This document shows, piece by piece, positions 1 to 9,660 of a stretch of DNA of 64,000 bases. The stretch covers positions 80,166,001-80,230,000 of the forward strand of contig OZ231127.1 of NCBI GenBank assembly GCA_965153355.1, written 5' to 3'. The number at the start of each line of letters is the position of its first letter. Position 1 is the first letter of the stretch. The DNA is from Flaccisagitta enflata. Lineage: Eukaryota > Chaetognatha > Sagittoidea > Aphragmophora. Under the pieces are notes generated by a model. It did no database searches. It saw only the letters and a program-made list of their open reading frames with translations, and was not told where the DNA came from. The translations under genes and the position numbers were made by a program.

Positions 1-141
1 GCTTTTGAAATCTTTCCTAGAGCAGTCTGAGGTTTCCTTTTCATCTATTTGTTCATTCATTTATTCATTCATATACAAACATTCTGATTCACAATTCGCA
101 CATGACTTAAAACAATTGTCTTAATGGATTGATGAATGAAA

Positions 142-344
142 AACAAGTAACGTGGGGTCACAACATTGTTGTGTACAGGTGGGCAGGAGCATACAACCCC
201 TGCCTACACTCCTTCCACTCTCCACACCCCTTAACCTTGACACAGACAAAATTTATCTTATAAACAGGATAGATGGACAGCAGACTGACAGATGGACAGA
301 CGGACCAATTAACAGGCATCCCCTCGTTTAGTCCGCGACTTAAG
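142..344 (-). repeat. hairpin-end repeat, family 3 copy
   Basis: Starts with an ACAAGTAACGTGGGGTCAC-like end, passes through a GTGGGCAGGAGCA block and a GGAC-rich tract, and ends at GTCCGCGACTTAA. The same order of blocks recurs at 46411-46640 and, inverted, at 45188-45415. Bases 1-141 and 345-601 hold no gene that I can see. Confidence 0.6.
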
Positions 345-601
345 AGTGGAGAAACTAGAAATAGAATTGTTCAATCATAGAAACTTCTGGATAGGCACAG
401 AACCCATGGTTTTCCGATCGTCTTTTGGGTAATTTTTTGCTTTTTCAGTTTTCAGCTTAAGTGAGAACACTTTTGGTAGTCACATAATAGAGTATTGATT
501 AGCTAATGGGTGCCGATGGGTGCCATGATGCACTATGCTTAGTTCCACAGAACAAAAATCCTCAAACCAGCCTCTGAAGATATCCTAGTCAATGTTATAT
601 G

Positions 602-992
602 TACCACGCAAATAAAAAAAAAGATGCACCTCTTTATTTCATGATAAAACTGATATAAAAACCAATTTGAACCAATTTCTGTTGAATCATATTAAAAGAT
701 TTTCAAAAAATCTGTATCTCGAACAGTTTAGGAGCTAAAGCTCTGCAAAAAGAAGCACTATTTTGCTAAAATGCACTGTTTACATAGGGATTGTGAAACT
801 GAAATAGGCAACGTTTTTACTCAAACTGATGCCATTTCTAAATGAAAAAAGATGGCAATACCAGATTGGCTCCAAATGAAAGTACTTTCAAAGGGCTTCA
901 AAATGATCTAAGATTTTCCTTGATTCTAAATTCTTTAAAGATTTATTGGCTAAATCAACCATTTAAAAGTCTTTTTTTTTATTTGTGTGGTA
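602..992. mobile_element. MITE with TACCACGCG-type ends, copy 1
   Basis: The ends read TACCACGCAAATAAAAA and its inverse complement. The interior, including a stretch around AGGAGCTAAAGCTCTGCA, matches 12840-13254 and more weakly 41505-41865, so this is a dispersed non-autonomous element. The flanks read ATATG and CATAT, so a TA target duplication is possible. The short open frame at 842-1027 is part of the element. Confidence 0.7.
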
Positions 993-1797
993 CATATAAG
1001 CATGCTCATGGATTAAATCCAAAATGACATCATCAGGAAGCATGGTTCATAAATTTGATGCATGATACCTCCTCCTTAGCTGCTCTGACCTGACCTGACC
1101 TGAAACTGAGTTTGAAGTGACTAAAGAAATTACATGGCATCACATTAGCAGCTTTGAAGTCTGACAACAACATAAAACTAACTGATAGATAAAACTCGGC
1201 CAAGTACCAAAAGAGTAACATAGCAATCTTGTTTTGCCTGTCATTTCTGAACAAATTGAGCTAAACTAACATGATTGGTGGCATGAAATTCAATGTATTT
1301 TCAGAATCTCACTGTTTTTTTCATCATTTCTTTGTTTTAGCAGAGATGACTCAAAATGCTTGCCATTATATGTATGTTGTAGATAGTAAGGGGCGTACAC
1401 ATAGATGTAGGGGAGCTCTGAAGTTAGCAACGTCCACTAAGGATTTCAAGACCGAGTCAGAATCTAGACCGACTTACATAAAATAGGAAAATTGAAAAAG
1501 AAATAGTAATTTTTTCACTTATTGCATCATCTATGAATGAAAATCTTTTATTTTGAGGCTTTTTTAGGATATTTCAAACAAACTTAGCTAATTTTTTTCT
1601 CTTTTTAACTGTTTATCATTGAAATTTTAAATTTTTCAATCTTCAATCACTCCTTATTCAAGTCCGACTTAGATTTCAAGACCGACTTTTACCACGTCCA
1701 TAGACGTGGTGGACGTGGCATCCCCTACATCCATGGGCGTACAGGTGGAGCTACCCCTCCCCTTGATGCACACATGCATGCATGTATGCATGCACTG

Positions 1798-1800
<3 letters not shown>
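993..1800. other. gene-free stretch with a dispersed repeat
   Basis: No exon recognised. Bases 1271-1390 (TTTCAGAATCTCACTG region) resemble 56455-56585. A short GACCT run lies near 1085-1102. Around 1393-1415 and 1717-1742 there is an imperfect inverted pair built on GATGTAGGGGA. Confidence 0.5.

Positions 1801-1851
<51 letters not shown>
1801..1851. repeat. (CA)n microsatellite
   Basis: Uninterrupted CA dinucleotide tract. It produces spurious Cys-Val open frames on the minus strand. Confidence 0.95.
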
Positions 1852-1853
<2 letters not shown>

Positions 1854-1859
1854 GCAGTA

Positions 1860-2589
1860 TCTCAAATTTGCATTTTCACACTTTTCAACTGGAGCCCGTT
1901 TTGAGTCACAACTCACAACTCTGAGAGACTTTGTCAATCCATTGCTCTGTTGATCCATTGGTCAGATCATGATGATCTAGTTGTAGTGTTAAAACAAGCA
2001 TTCAAGATGCTGCAGTTGTGTGGGAGGGGTTGTATAATTCTACTCACCCGTCTGTAACAGTATTGTATTTCTGGGTGACTGACTCATCAATCAATTACTT
2101 AATTGCCATTTATTCAATCAAGCAATCATTTTTTCTTCTCTTAACTTCGTTTTTATTCCCCCAATATCTGATTCCAGTATCTTGATAGGAAATTTACTCC
2201 TATTATATTATAATACATAACAGTTAAGTAGCAACAACCAAAAATTCATGATTTTTGCCATTTTCAGTGGTCTTGATAGTGTCAAATTGGCTTATTTGAG
2301 CCCTTAGGGCCCCCTGCATAAGGTTTCTAGGAGCACCTACCATATGTCAGTATCTTGACATAAAATTCAATCCTGTAATATCAATGGAGCAGAAATAACA
2401 AAACATCATGATTTTTATCATCTCTACCCTTTAGGAGTGTCAGTTTAGCTCTTTTGAGCTTTTGGGGTCCCCTTGATGGAGTCCCCAAGGGCTTCAAGCT
2501 TTTGTTTTTGTTTCTTTTTACTAAATTAGAGTATTTTGAGAGCAACTTTACTCCTCAAATGACATTGAAGCATAGATAACAATAATGAT
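1860..2589. other. gene-free AT-rich stretch
   Basis: No coding exon, RNA gene or clear repeat end recognised. It contains related fragments such as AGTATCTTGA followed by TTACTCCT or AATCCTGTAA (near 2177, 2347 and 2530), which suggests an old, decayed tandem repeat. Confidence 0.4.
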
Positions 2590-3132
2590 AGTCGCAAAAG
2601 CGTTAGATGGTCAGCGGTACCCATTGCCCCTATGTGAGTGTATGAAGGTGTAAGGTGGTGAGAGGGGCAGCGGCCCCGAAGGAGCCGATGACCTATGCTG
2701 TTTTTATTTGAGCCTGGAGGCTGGAATTGGGGCCTTGAAGCTGGGATTTGAGCCTGGAGGTAAGGATTTGAGCCACATGGCTGGGATTTGAGTCTCGAGA
2801 CTGGGATTTGAGCCTCAAAGTTGGGATTTGGGCCTCAAGATTGGGATTTAGGCCTCAAGGTTGGGATTTGGGCCTCAAGGCTGGGAATTAAACCTTGGTG
2901 GGATTTGGGCCTTGAGGCTGGGAATTGGGCCTCGATGCTGGGATTTGCGCCTTGAGGCTGGGATTTGGGCCTCAAGGCTGCGATTTTGGCCTTGAGGCTG
3001 CGATTTGAGCTTCAAAGCCAGGGGGGGGGATGGAAAAGGAGGAGGAGGAGGAGGAGAAGGAGAAGAAGGAGGAGGAGAAAATTTCTCCCTGTGTGAAAGC
3101 ATAGGTCATCGGCCCCTTCAGGGCCGCTGCCC
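2590..3132. mobile_element. foldback repeat FB1, copy A (GGGATTTGAGCCT core)
   Basis: The left end carries GTTAGATGGTCAGCGGTACC and GGGGCAGCGGCCCCGAAGG; the right end is the inverse (GCATAGGTCATCGGCCCCTT, GGGCCGCTGCCC). Between them are about 17 units of a roughly 20-bp minisatellite with consensus GGGATTTGRGCCTCRAGGCT, then a GGA-rich purine tract. The same ends flank different cores elsewhere in the window (27085, 33537, 37345, 38241, 40074). Confidence 0.8.
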
Positions 3133-3734
3133 AAAAACCGTGATTTTAGTGATTTTCAGCAATTTTTGCTTTTATGGGCCCCTCTGAGAGCCCCTGGAGG
3201 GTCCCCCAGGGGCTCCTGTACTCACTTTCTCAATTTCTACATTTTACTATCAAATATTTCTCAAACCAGATCATTTCCAACATTTATTTTACAGGAGAAG
3301 AATTGTTTTACTCAGAAAACTGCATTCGGAAATAGGAATTTTCGCTAAAAATGCTGCATTGCTTGGTACACATATATATGCCTAAGTAGCCGGCATTTTC
3401 AGCCAACTTTTGGTCGGTTTATGGTTGTGAGGTGTTAAAGTAAGGGTCCCTCCACAATTAGAGCTATCGGTGGTCATTGTGGAATGAATACTTTTCCCTC
3501 AGGCCTCCCTCAGGCTTTGGTGGTTCCTCCCCTACTAATAGTTTTGGAAAGGTTTACTATTCTACATTTCGATTTAAAGACGGTGTATATCAACGCCAGC
3601 TCATGGAACAGATTTGTATTGAGGTAAGGATATGGATTATATCATGACTAACAGTTATACCAGCTCATGCAATACATTTGTCCTGAGGTAAGGCAATGGA
3701 GCAAAGAAATACCAGCTCTTTACTGAGGTATGGG
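3133..3734. other. gene-free stretch with a short tandem motif
   Basis: The motif CAGCTCATG...ATTTGT...TGAGGTAAGG occurs at about 3597-3628 and 3661-3694, with a reduced third copy near 3712-3730. Each copy carries a donor-like GAGGTAAGG, but no reading frame is shared with a recognised protein, so I treat it as a small repeat. Confidence 0.45.
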
Positions 3735-3969
3735 CTTTTTTTAAAATGAAAACAACAGACAAAAAACTTCTGCTCCTGTGGCGCAAAGGCCCATTAGCGA
3801 TTCTATTTCCTAATCTGGAGAGGGTGGTTAGCCATAACGTTATCCATTGCCATACCGTATGGCAATGGATAACGTTATGGCTAACCACCCTCTCCAGATT
3901 AGGTAATAGAATCGCTAATGGGCCTTTGCGCCACAGGAGCAGAAGTTTTTTGTCTGTTGTTTTCATTTT

Positions 3970-3977
<8 letters not shown>
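3735..3977. repeat. 243-bp near-perfect palindrome
   Basis: Two arms of 121 bases face each other around a single central base at 3856. I see one mismatch between the arms (TTTCC against the expected TTACC near 3810 and 3903). The arms end in TTTTTTTAAAATGAA and its complement. Because the arms are inverse copies, both strands encode nearly the same spurious peptide. There is no spacer, so the DNA could extrude as a cruciform. Confidence 0.95.
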
Positions 3978-4000
<23 letters not shown>

Positions 4001-4065
4001 GCATTTTTTATCTCACTATTACAAGTGTTGGTCTCTGTATCAATCATCAAATTTCCCAAAATTCT

Positions 4066-4199
4066 GTAAAAACCATACTTCTAGCTGGGCTAGCATATAG
4101 CATGATGAAATTTGAGCCGAGTAAAGCATAGGAATGGATACCTTTCCGTTAGAATTTCATCACATTAGCCTGACTAGAAGTAGAATTATGGTTTTCATG
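4066..4199. repeat. imperfect inverted repeat
   Basis: AAAACCATACTTCTAG...ATGATGAAATT on the left pairs with AATTTCATCACAT...CTAGAAG...TATGGTTTT on the right. A small, decayed foldback element next to the large palindrome. Confidence 0.55.
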
Positions 4200-4479
4200 G
4201 TTTTGATGTGTGATGACTGATCGCTGATGACCATGGCATTAACACCATTGCCTGTTCGTGTGTCTCAGATTCGTAATCGGGTTTAGTTTGATACACATAT
4301 ACACATTCATCAAGATTAATGAATGAGAGTTGTTGACGTGACACGTCTTCTAATTGACTTGCTCGTCTCTGTCCATCAACCCAACAATTTATCATTCGCG
4401 CGTTCTTGCGATTGCACGCGATTTGGATTTTGACAATTTGGGCGATATCGGGCGTGTTTCTACTGACGACCAAAAACAT
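4195..4479 (-). CDS. unrecognised 94-codon open frame
   Basis: A minus-strand open frame with mixed, non-repetitive composition (for example NCWVDGQRRASQLEDVSRQQ), unlike the low-complexity frames around it. I recognise no family or motif. It sits between two inverted-repeat elements and has no neighbour with a matching splice phase. It may be a chance frame or a remnant of a mobile element. The call is weak. Confidence 0.15.
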   Translation of the reverse strand: MFLVVSRNTPDIAQIVKIQIACNRKNARMINCWVDGQRRASQLEDVSRQQLSFINLDECVYVYQTKPDYESETHEQAMVLMPWSSAISHHTSKP

Positions 4480-4508
4480 GTTTGTTCCTGTCCAATGTGT
4501 TTACAGTA

Positions 4509-4628
4509 GGGATGTGAAAGCGGTCACTTTTAGTGCCGCTTCCACCGCTTCTGCTTCCATTTTGTAGTACAAATACTAGTAGCTATCCCATCCTCCAAAA
4601 CGGAAGCGGTCAATCGCTTCCACATCCC
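4509..4628. mobile_element. small foldback element with GGATGTGRAAGCG ends
   Basis: The ends GGGATGTGAAAGCGGTC and the inverse GCGCTTCCACATCCC-like sequence enclose CCGCTTCCACCGCTTCTGC. A related element lies at 31263-31382. At 33206-33405 the GGAAGC unit of the same end is expanded into an array. Confidence 0.65.
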
Positions 4629-4671
4629 TTGTTTACAGCATGAAAATATATTCAAGAATTTCAACTGTCCT

Positions 4672-5025
4672 ACAAGGGAGTGTGCAAATTGAGTGAGCGA
4701 GCCTGTGAACGAAGTGTAGTGCCGAGGAGCGAGCGAGTGGAGTGAACGATGCGAGCAAACGAACATAGCGAGCGACCAAATGTACCGTTTAAAACATGAT
4801 TGTCTGCGACTAAAAACGCGCCCATCATGGATTTTGAGAAACAGACTTCTCGCAAAATCTGGGAGATCCTGTTTCTACTTGTGACAATCCCGTTTTAAAC
4901 GTCCACTCGGTCGCTCGCTATGTTTGATCGCTCGCATCGTTCACTCCACTCACTCACATCGCTTAGCTATACTTGCTTGCTCACTCCGTTCACAGCCTCG
5001 CTCACTCTCTATACTCATCCCTTCG
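4672..5025. mobile_element. foldback element with GAGCGA/TCGCTC arms
   Basis: The left arm (about 4672-4800, rich in GAGCGAGC and GTGGAGTGAACGATG) is inverse to the right arm (about 4895-5025, CATCGTTCACTCCACTCACT). The centre has GTTTAAAAC and its mirror GTTTTAAAC. The related motif CACTCCGCTCACTCA recurs near 13790-13835. Confidence 0.7.
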
Positions 5026-5181
5026 TGGTAAACGCGTTTGACAAAAAAAAGCAACCCACGTTGGTAGTTGTCAGTAGATACACGCTCTCATCCCTTGGGG
5101 GAAATCGTAATTGAGGCCATGATCTAGATAAGAAACAATCTGTCAAATACCAATCTGATTCGAATTCCTCCATCTTGACAG

Positions 5182-5240
5182 GATTGGAATCAATGTTGGT
5201 TTGGTCATTACTGGTGTTATAGGAGCCAGAAAACCTCAAG
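5182..5240 (+). pseudogene. truncated copy 1 of an adenylyl cyclase exon start
   Basis: After an intact CAG acceptor the sequence reads [18 protein letters not shown], the beginning of the true exon at 5678, then breaks into AGCATTT and (CATT)n. Compared with the true exon it has changed residues (L for P, I and T for V and A). There is no donor and no catalytic segment, so it cannot serve as the exon. It is a partial duplication carried within the intron microsatellite. Confidence 0.85.
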
Positions 5241-5254
5241 CATTTCTTTCTTTC

Positions 5255-5430
5255 TTTCATTCATTCATTCATTCATTCATTCATTCATTCATTCATTCAT
5301 TCATTCATTCATTCATTCATTCAATCATTCATTCATTCATCCATTCATCCATTCATCCATTCATTCATTCATTCATTCATTCGTTCATTCATTCGTTCAT
5401 TCATTCATTCATTCATTCATTCATTCTAAA
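5255..5430. repeat. (CATT)n microsatellite block 1
   Basis: Long TTCA/CATT tetranucleotide array with few interruptions. It separates the two truncated exon copies and gives spurious FIHS peptide repeats. Confidence 0.95.
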
Positions 5431-5433
5431 CAG

Positions 5434-5490
5434 GATTGGAATCAATGTGGGTCCGGTCGTTGCTGGTGTTATAGGAGCCAGAAAACCTCA
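5434..5490 (+). pseudogene. truncated copy 2 of an adenylyl cyclase exon start
   Basis: Preceded by CTAAACAG, the copy reads [18 protein letters not shown] and then breaks at the same base as copy 1 into AGCATTTCTT and (CATT)n. Its protein sequence up to the break is identical to the true exon, so it is younger than copy 1 or gene-converted. The shared breakpoint shows that copies 1 and 2 arose as one unit with the microsatellite. Confidence 0.88.
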
Positions 5491-5504
5491 AGCATTTCTT
5501 ACAT

Positions 5505-5668
5505 TCATTCATTCATTCCTTCATTCATTCATTCATTCATTCATTCATTCATTCATTCATTCATTCATTCATTCATTCACTTATTCATTCATTTATTCTT
5601 TTATTCATTCATTTATTCATTCATTTAATAATTCATTCATTCATTCATTTATTCATTCATTCATTCAT
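5505..5668. repeat. (CATT)n microsatellite block 2
   Basis: CATT array directly upstream of the acceptor of the true exon; the CT-rich array serves as the polypyrimidine side of that acceptor. Confidence 0.95.
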
Positions 5669-5677
5669 TCTTAACAG

Positions 5678-5807
5678 GATTGGAATCAATGTGGGTCCGG
5701 TTGTTGCTGGTGTCATAGGAGCCAGAAAACCTCATTACGATATTTGGGGCAACACGGTCAATGTGGCAAGCAGAATGGAGTCGTGCGGCCAGGCTGATAA
5801 GATTCAG
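5678..5807 (+). CDS. adenylyl cyclase, penultimate exon (C2 catalytic domain)
   Basis: A 130-base exon between TTAACAG and CAG|GTGAAT. It encodes the C2 half of the class III cyclase catalytic core, which makes cAMP from ATP at the plasma membrane. [20 protein letters not shown] is followed by [14 protein letters not shown]; the Asn of TVN and the Arg of ASR are the C2 residues that contact ATP and stabilise the transition state in animal transmembrane cyclases. The wording [24 protein letters not shown] is, from memory, closest to vertebrate type 3, but subtype is not secure. The exon opens with one base of a split codon and ends in phase 0, which fits the exon at 8047. Upstream exons (C1, membrane segments) were not found here. 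Confidence 0.92.
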
Positions 5808-5864
5808 GTGAATTTGTCGTAAATGCAACTTTCATTTTTTTCATTCTTCTTTCATTAACACATT

Positions 5865-6110
5865 CATTCATTCATTCATTCATTTATTCTTGAATTCATC
5901 CATTTATTCTTTTATTGATCTATTCATTCATTCCTTCATTCATTCATTCATTCATTCATTCATTCATTCATTCATTCATTCATTCATTCATTCATTCATT
6001 TATTCATTCATTCATTCGTTCATTCATTTATTCATTCATTCATTCATTCATTCATTCAATTGTTTTTTTATTCATTTATTCATTTATTCATTTATTCTTA
6101 AATTCATGCG
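5865..6110. repeat. (CATT)n microsatellite block 3
   Basis: CATT array inside the last cyclase intron (5808-8046), followed by a further shorter array at 6341-6483. No coding content. Confidence 0.95.
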
Positions 6111-6340
6111 AATCTGTATTATTCGTATTCTTAGGCACATGTTAAGCAATACAGCCATTCACACAGTTCTCTGAAAAAAGGACCTTTTATAGGAAATTCT
6201 TAAGTGCGTCCTCTTACTATTATAAGAGGTCATGTCCGTCCATTGGTCAATCGGTTGGTCGGTCGGTAACGCAAACATTTGAAAAGCGCAAAATGGCTGA
6301 TTCACTTCTCTCGCCCCACCACATTCGTTTCCATACTGTT

Positions 6341-6483
6341 ATTCATTCATTTATTCATACATTCATTTATTCATTCATTCATTCATTCAGTCTTTTTTCT
6401 TTCATTCACTCTTTCATTCATTTGTTTATTCATTCATTCATTCATTCATTCATTCATTCATTCATTCATTCATTCATTCATGC
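6341..6483. repeat. (CATT)n microsatellite block 4
   Basis: CATT array with interruptions, ending just before the hAT-like insertion at 6533. Confidence 0.95.
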
Positions 6484-6532
6484 GTCCGGGCTGTGTCTCA
6501 GCGTGTATTGATCATGTGACATATGTATGGAC

Positions 6533-6911
6533 CAAGGCTGGGCGATTCGTATTGGGTATTGTATTGTATTTACAATACTTACAAGTTTTAGGTTTACCCA
6601 ATACTTACTATGGGTATTGTTATTTTCCCAATACAATACAATATAATACAATAATTTTTTTCTGAGAAGATAGTGGAATTCTTAGGAAGGTCAAACAAAC
6701 TGGTGAAAAATAAAAGTAGGGAAGAAGAAGAGGATAAGGTAAGGTAAATGAGGAGGATGAGGAGAGATCGATTTTTTTAGGAAGTGCAAAAAAAAGTGAA
6801 AAAGAAGAGGATGAGGTCTGGAAGATGAAGAGGATGAGGAGGAGGAAAGATCGGTTTTCCCTCAGATCTAATCCTGGGTCAGTACACTCAAAGGGAGAGA
6901 GAGAAAGAAAA

Positions 6912-6949
<38 letters not shown>

Positions 6950-7237
6950 AAAGAAGCAAAGATAAAAAATATGTAAAAAAATATTGATATATGGAAGTTA
7001 AGAAAAATATACACAAATTCTTTTTGATCTAGCGTACAAAAAATGAGTTAAAGCTTCAACTATCTATTTAAGATTCAACAAAAAATTTTTATTTTGTGAA
7101 TTGAAATATTGTTATATATCGGGTACAATTCTTTAAGATATTGTATTGTATTGGTATTGTATTGTATTGGCCCAATACTTTGAAAAATTGTATAGTGTAT
7201 TGTATTGTTGAAGAAAATGCAAAATCGCCCGGGCTTG
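6533..7237. mobile_element. hAT-like non-autonomous element with 8-bp target duplication
   Basis: The termini CAAGGCTGGGCGATT and AATCGCCCGGGCTTG are inverted. The element is flanked on both sides by GTATGGAC (6525-6532 and 7238-7245), an exact 8-bp target duplication as made by hAT transposases. The interior has no transposase frame; it holds repeated GTATTGTATT motifs near both ends and an (AG)n tract at about 6895-6945. It lies in the last intron of the cyclase gene. Confidence 0.88.
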
Positions 7238-7329
7238 GTATGGACAAACAGACGGGTGAAAAGACTCTCAAAACATGTTGGTCGATCATTTGTTTCAGTG
7301 TAGGATCTCATCGTGGCCAAAAACAGCCG

Positions 7330-7458
7330 AGAAACGCGGTTTTTGCACAGGCGTAACGGACAGACGGACGGATGGACGGACGGACGGATGGTCGGACGGA
7401 CGGACGGACGGACGGACGGACCCTCTTATAGAGATGCGTTCCTGTCGGACGCATCTAA
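7330..7458 (-). repeat. hairpin-end repeat, variant with GATGCG/CGCATC end
   Basis: A (GGAC)n tract at 7357-7421 leads to CTCTTATAGAGATGCGTTCC and ends at GGACGCATCTAAAA. The GATGCG...CGCATC pair forms a terminal hairpin followed by TAAAA, the same plan as the GTCGCGTGCACGCGAC and GTTGCGGACACGCAAC families. Confidence 0.65.
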
Positions 7459-7484
7459 AAACGTTCAAATCATAATCAGCGAGG

Positions 7485-8010
7485 AGCACATATTGGCCAT
7501 AACTCGGCCTTGTATGATAGGTGGAACAATATCCCTCACTATACCCAAACTGAAAAATGTGGAAGAGGGCCTTGTGAGCCCCTGACTAGTTACTACGCGC
7601 ATCACTCCTAGTTTTCCATTTAGCAAAACTAACTTGCGAACATACATTCTGAGTCTAACCCAAAACACTAATGCTTACCAAAATAGATGAGGGCCAATTA
7701 TTGTTACCTTTACAAAATTACCAAAATTACCAAAATTATTACCAAAATTCAACAAATCACCTGAGGGTAACATTGTTAAGAAACCATACCCCCACAGACC
7801 ACCAAATCCCACCTTGATGGGAAATAAGCCCCTAACGACACTTTATCCCACTCAAGCCACCTACACAGACCACCAAATCCCACCCTGATGGAAAATAAGC
7901 CCCTAACGACACTTTAGATAGAATAGAGGTCAAGCTTAATGCGACCGCCGGACATTCTTATCCAAGGTACTGAGTTGTATGATAGGTGGAACAATATCCC
8001 TCCCTGAATT
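7485..8010. repeat. dispersed repeat R4, copy 1
   Basis: Contains GGAACAATATCCCTCACTATA, CACTCCTAGTTTTCCAT and GTAACATTGTTAAGAAACCATA. The same blocks recur at 31235-31640 and 31680-31960, and inverted at 32230-32520 and 33000-33205. Bases 7790-7915 also hold a short direct repeat (ACCAAATCCCACC...TGATGG). It ends about 35 bases before the last cyclase exon. Confidence 0.7.
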
Positions 8011-8046
8011 CATTTCTAAACATTTCATTTCTAAACATTTTGACAG

Positions 8047-8229
8047 GTGACGAAGGAGGTTTCCGACATACTTGGAGCCAATGGTTATCAATTGGAAAAA
8101 AGAGGCGAAATTCAAATTAAGGGCAAATCCAATCCGATACTGACTTACTTTTTAGTCGGGAGACCACCGCACTTGCCTGACATTCAATATAGAACATTTG
8201 ATAAAACCGATGAAATGGAAATGTATTAA
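8047..8229 (+). CDS. adenylyl cyclase, last exon (end of C2 domain)
   Basis: Begins after TTTTGACAG in phase 0, matching the donor at 5807, so the joined protein reads ADKIQ then VTKEV. It encodes the end of the C2 catalytic domain: VSDILGANGYQLEKRGEIQI, then KGKSNPILTYFLVGRPP. The Lys of IKGK corresponds to the adenine-contacting lysine of animal C2 domains; the usual KGKG is KGKS here. A short hydrophilic tail follows and the frame stops at TAA after EMEMY, a short C-terminus for the family. No AATAAA was seen close downstream. Confidence 0.92.
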   Translation: MTKEVSDILGANGYQLEKRGEIQIKGKSNPILTYFLVGRPPHLPDIQYRTFDKTDEMEMY

Positions 8230-8425
8230 TTAGTTCTACGTAACTAGGGAGGGAGGTGCAAAAGATCTGGCCTTTACTTGAGATGTCAGGATCACGCGTA
8301 GTTATAGTAGGCATGAAAACAAGTATAATGGCAATGGCAATGGCTAAACGATTTACTTGATGTATGTACAGTTAAACCCTGTTCCAACCGAACCGCTTCT
8401 AGAAGAATTCCAGTATGTTTTCTTT

Positions 8426-8570
8426 TTAGTTGCGGACACGCAACTCTAAAAGAGGCTTTGTCCGTCTGTTAGTCCGTCTGTCGGTAATGATCGAGTTCGA
8501 AAGTGTGAAAACGTGCATTTCTGCCCCTACCCACCCATCCGCAACTGGTGGCCGTGTATCCAGCCTTGTT
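8426..8570 (+). repeat. hairpin-end repeat, family 3 copy
   Basis: Opens with TTTTTAGTTGCGGACACGCAAC (hairpin), then a GTCC/GTCTGT tract, and closes with CCGTGTATCCAGCCTTGTT. It is directly abutted by a family 2 copy, giving two related elements head to tail. Confidence 0.75.
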
Positions 8571-8767
8571 TTTAGTCGCGTGCACGCGACTCTACACCCC
8601 GCTTCGTCGGTCCGTCGGTCGGTCCGTCCATCCGTTGGTCACACTTTACTTTTTTTGTTTTTTTGTGGTGTTTGGCCTCACTGCTCCTGCCCAAATGATC
8701 TGGTGACCTCAATTGCGGCCCCTGCCCACCCGCACGCGACTGGGGTAGCCGTGTATCCGGCCTTGTT
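8571..8767 (+). repeat. hairpin-end repeat, family 2 copy (short form)
   Basis: Starts with the perfect 16-base palindrome GTCGCGTGCACGCGAC (8575-8590), then a GTCGGTCC tract, CACACTTTACTTTTTTTG, a CCTGCCCA block, and the distal end GTGTATCCGGCCTTGTT. It carries almost no private core, so it shows the shared skeleton of the family. Confidence 0.85.
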
Positions 8768-9285
8768 CCTATACTGGTTGTAACAGAAGTGCATCCATAA
8801 TAGATGAGATTTATTGGTTTCTTGAGCAGGATTTCACTGTATGTTATTAAATGATCATCTTTAAGAATTTTGAGTTATGTTTCTTTTACACTTGTGTAAG
8901 TTCCCAAGTAATACTTGTCTGCCCACTATCCACGCCCTGTAATTTTAAGTCTAGACGAGATCTACTTTGCATCATTTGCTTCCTTGTTGGCTAACCAATC
9001 TAAGGGGAAACGGGTTTACATAATCATATCTGTGTTGCATATCTTTTGATTGATTGGCTGTTGACAATGTTGAAATACAATTGTATTATTTCATTTCAAT
9101 CTGTGTTAAAGTATCGATCTAGTCATATCGCCTGTCTTTCTATGTAGTCGCAATTCCTGAATGAAAATCTCATTCCTTTCTTCCTTTATCATGGAACATC
9201 CGGCATCGTTATGACTTTCATTGGATGAGATAATTTCATGTCTTTACAAAATACATTGATAAATCTATGTAAGCAAATGAAAATG
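8768..9285. other. gene-free stretch downstream of the cyclase
   Basis: No exon recognised. Two CCAAT-type motifs (CTAACCAATC near 8991 and GATTGGCTG near 9053) lie within 70 bases, but nothing downstream looks like a first exon. Confidence 0.4.

Positions 9286-9660
<375 letters not shown>

Noticed and set aside
3541-3628. Possible upstream cyclase exon ending GAG|GTAAGG
   Set aside because: The donor-like segment is part of a motif repeated at 3661 and 3712, and the translation shows no cyclase residues.
3655-4069. Pair of frames (134 and 107 codons) on opposite strands with the same peptide
   Set aside because: Both are readings of the palindrome at 3735-3977; identity follows from the inverted arms, not from selection.
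5182-5807. CRISPR-like array: three similar units separated by spacers
   Set aside because: The units are exon fragments and the spacers are CATT microsatellite in a eukaryotic gene; nothing prokaryotic is present.
5201-6665. Several frames of FIHS repeats up to 157 codons
   Set aside because: Translated (CATT)n; only the short cyclase-like stretches are exon-derived.
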